A DNA stretch of 33,409 nucleotides, taken from contig JAICJM010000016.1 of assembly GCA_025928435.1 (NCBI GenBank), forward strand, positions 1-33,409. The letters are read 5' to 3'. Positions within the stretch are counted from its first letter, which is position 1. Every line of letters starts with the position of its first letter. The translations under genes and the position numbers were made by a program. This document shows, piece after piece, positions 32,167 to 33,409 of the stretch. The DNA comes from Thermoleophilia bacterium. GTDB lineage: Bacteria; Actinomycetota; Thermoleophilia; Gaiellales; JAICJC01. Under the pieces are notes generated by a model that ran no database searches, was not told the DNA's origin, and saw only the letters and a program-made list of their open reading frames with translations.

Positions 32167-32951
32167 CCGCCCCCGCCCACCGCGTTCGCCGCCTCGAGCC
32201 GGCCGCGCTCGCCGGCGTGATGAGCCGCGACGTCGTCCTCTTCGGCCGGTACTGGAAGGCGACCACGTTCTCGTCGGTGGTGCAACCGACCATCTACCTG
32301 CTGGCGTTCGGGCTCGGGTTCGGCTCGCTCGTCTCGCACGTCGAGCACGTGCGCTACGTCGAGTACGTCGGCACGGGGGTCGTCGCGACCGCGGTGCTGT
32401 TCTCGTCCGCGTTCCCCGGCATGTTCAACACGTTCATTCGCTGGAAGTTCCAGCGCACCTACGACGCCATGCTGGCCGCCCCGGTCGACGTCGAGGAGCT
32501 CATCACGGCCGAGGTGCTGTGGATCTCGATCCGCGCCGGGGTCTACGGCGTCGCGCCGCTGATCGTCGCGATGGCGTTCGGGCTCTCGCCGAACGCCGGC
32601 ATGCTGCTCGTCCCGTTCGTCGGCTTCGTGACCGGATTCGGCTTCGCGTGTTTTGGCGTCCTGGTGGCCGCAGTCGCGAAGACGATCGATAACTTCAATT
32701 ACGTCACGAGCGCCGTCCTGACGCCGTTGTTTCTCGTCGCCGGAACGTTCTTCCCGATCACGACGTTCCCACCCGTCCTCCGCGCGATCGCCGAGATCAA
32801 CCCGCTCTACCACTGCGTGCAACTCGTGCGTGACTCGGCGCTCGGCCATCTCGGCGCCTCCGACCTGTGGCACGCCGGCGTGCTGGTCGCATTCGCGGTG
32901 CTGATGTGGCGGATCGCCGTGTGGCAGATGGAGGAGAAGTTGATCGACTGA
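32163..32951 (+). CDS. ABC-2 type permease, DrrB/NodJ-like
   Basis: 262 residues from GTG at 32163, overlapping the ATPase stop as GTGA. Six hydrophobic segments are expected: the ABC-2 opening MSRDVVLFGRYWKATTFSSVVQPTIYLLAFGLGFG, then MFNTFIRWKFQRTYDAMLAAPVDVEELI and the conserved late segment VLTPLFLVAGTFFPITTFPPVLRAIAEINPLYHCVQLVRDSALG. These match the NodJ-type group. It is the membrane half of the exporter. The bases 32641-32760 are a little AT-richer than the surroundings, without obvious meaning. Confidence 0.92.
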   Translation: MTAPAHRVRRLEPAALAGVMSRDVVLFGRYWKATTFSSVVQPTIYLLAFGLGFGSLVSHVEHVRYVEYVGTGVVATAVLFSSAFPGMFNTFIRWKFQRTYDAMLAAPVDVEELITAEVLWISIRAGVYGVAPLIVAMAFGLSPNAGMLLVPFVGFVTGFGFACFGVLVAAVAKTIDNFNYVTSAVLTPLFLVAGTFFPITTFPPVLRAIAEINPLYHCVQLVRDSALGHLGASDLWHAGVLVAFAVLMWRIAVWQMEEKLID

Positions 32952-32954
32952 GCG

Positions 32955-32975
32955 GCCGCGCGTTGATCGTGCGGC
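32955..32975. terminator. Hairpin between convergent genes
   Basis: Arms GCCGCGCG and CGTGCGGC (8 bp with one G-U pair) and loop TTGAT fill the 25-bp gap between the permease stop and the DUF72 stop. Confidence 0.45.
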
Positions 32976-32976
32976 T

Positions 32977-33408
32977 CTACCGCCCCACCAGCGCCTGCAT
33001 CCGCTCGGCGTTTCGTACCGCGAACGCCTCCCAGTCGTTGTTGAAGTAGACGTACACGTCGCCGCGCCGTCCCCAGCGGCGAATGCGCTCGGCCCACTCC
33101 CCAAGCTCGGTCTCCGAGTAGTTGCCGCGCCGGCCGCGGGCGCCGTAGTGGAAGCGGACGTAGGCCCAGTCCGTCGTCGGCTCGAGCGTCTGGAACGGCC
33201 GCTCCGGGTGGTCGCCGACGACGAGCGCGGCTCCGGCATCCGCCAGCATCGCGCGCACCTCGGGGCAGAACCAGGAGGCGTGGCGGAACTCGAAGCAGTT
33301 GCGCCCTTCCGGGAGCGCGCTCAGTGCCTCCGCGAGCCGCTGGTCGTCGCGGTGGAACGTCTCCGGCAGCTGCCACAGGAGCGGGCCGAGCTTCCCGGCG
33401 CCGGCCAG
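32977..33408 (-). CDS. DUF72 family protein (5' end outside window)
   Basis: The last 143 residues are visible. DUF72 marks are GPLLWQLPETFHRDDQRL, NCFEFRHASWF, TTDWAYVRFHYGARGRRGNYSETEL and the C-terminal DVYVYFNNDWEAFAVRNAERMQALVG. The family (E. coli YecE) has a TIM-barrel fold and no settled function. The frame runs off the right edge, so the start and N-terminal part are missing. Confidence 0.9.
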   Translation of the reverse strand: MAGAGKLGPLLWQLPETFHRDDQRLAEALSALPEGRNCFEFRHASWFCPEVRAMLADAGAALVVGDHPERPFQTLEPTTDWAYVRFHYGARGRRGNYSETELGEWAERIRRWGRRGDVYVYFNNDWEAFAVRNAERMQALVGR

Positions 33409-33409
33409 C

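Noticed and set aside
31264..32951. DrrAB-like exporter as part of an antibiotic gene cluster
   Set aside because: No biosynthetic enzymes lie nearby; such exporters are common as single pairs.

Overview
The window is very GC-rich (roughly 70 percent by eye), gene-dense DNA with GTG and TTG starts, ATGA/GTGA overlaps, several apparently leaderless promoters, Tat-type lipoprotein signals and actinobacterial families (DUF3618, DUF6328, UdgX, Spo0M/arrestin-like). It fits a high-GC soil actinobacterium. The style, including the GGGGACAGTCCCC-type intergenic palindromes, reminds me of class Thermoleophilia (Gaiellales/Solirubrobacterales), but that placement is an inference. No rRNA, tRNA, CRISPR array, transposase or phage structural gene was seen.

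Region A (1-6603) is sugar uptake. It holds the 3' end of a BadF-type N-acetylhexosamine kinase, a MalK/UgpC-type ATPase and, convergent to them, an operon of a ROK repressor, a lipoprotein binding protein and two MalF/MalG-type permeases. A palindrome at the start of the ROK gene looks like its operator. Two near-identical GGGGAC..GTCCCC palindromes flank this operon exactly. Region B (6623-10180) is a set of small, probably stress-related genes: a Rho-N-like protein, a hypothetical protein, DUF6328, a CDF metal transporter broken by an in-frame TGA, a holin-like membrane protein, DUF3618 and a clear UdgX uracil-DNA glycosylase. Region C (10177-15000) has a 5'-truncated MFS transporter, a GH15 glucoamylase/trehalase-like enzyme overlapping an SDR, and a small acidic protein. 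Five gene starts in B and C carry a GTTT-N16/17-GGG motif like that of SigB/SigF general-stress promoters.

Region D (14997-18115) holds an orphan polyamine-type binding protein divergent from an XRE-cupin regulator, then an orphan CheW and an arrestin-like Spo0M-family protein. Region E (18161-28708) looks like one catabolic locus: metallophosphoesterase, APC permease, three different Gfo/Idh/MocA dehydrogenases, a LacI repressor and a xylose/ribose-type (CUT2) ABC importer. The same 12-bp palindrome TGGAACGTTCCA sits just downstream of candidate -10 boxes of the APC permease and of the first dehydrogenase, which ties both to the LacI protein. The substrate is unknown; a polyol, inositol-like sugar or amino-cyclitol would fit.

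Region F (28714-33409) holds a phospholipase C/acid-phosphatase-family enzyme without a signal peptide, paired with an unrecognised membrane protein. It ends with a DrrA/DrrB-like ABC exporter and the 3' part of a DUF72 protein. Hairpins lie over or between the stop codons of several convergent gene pairs and probably act as bidirectional terminators.
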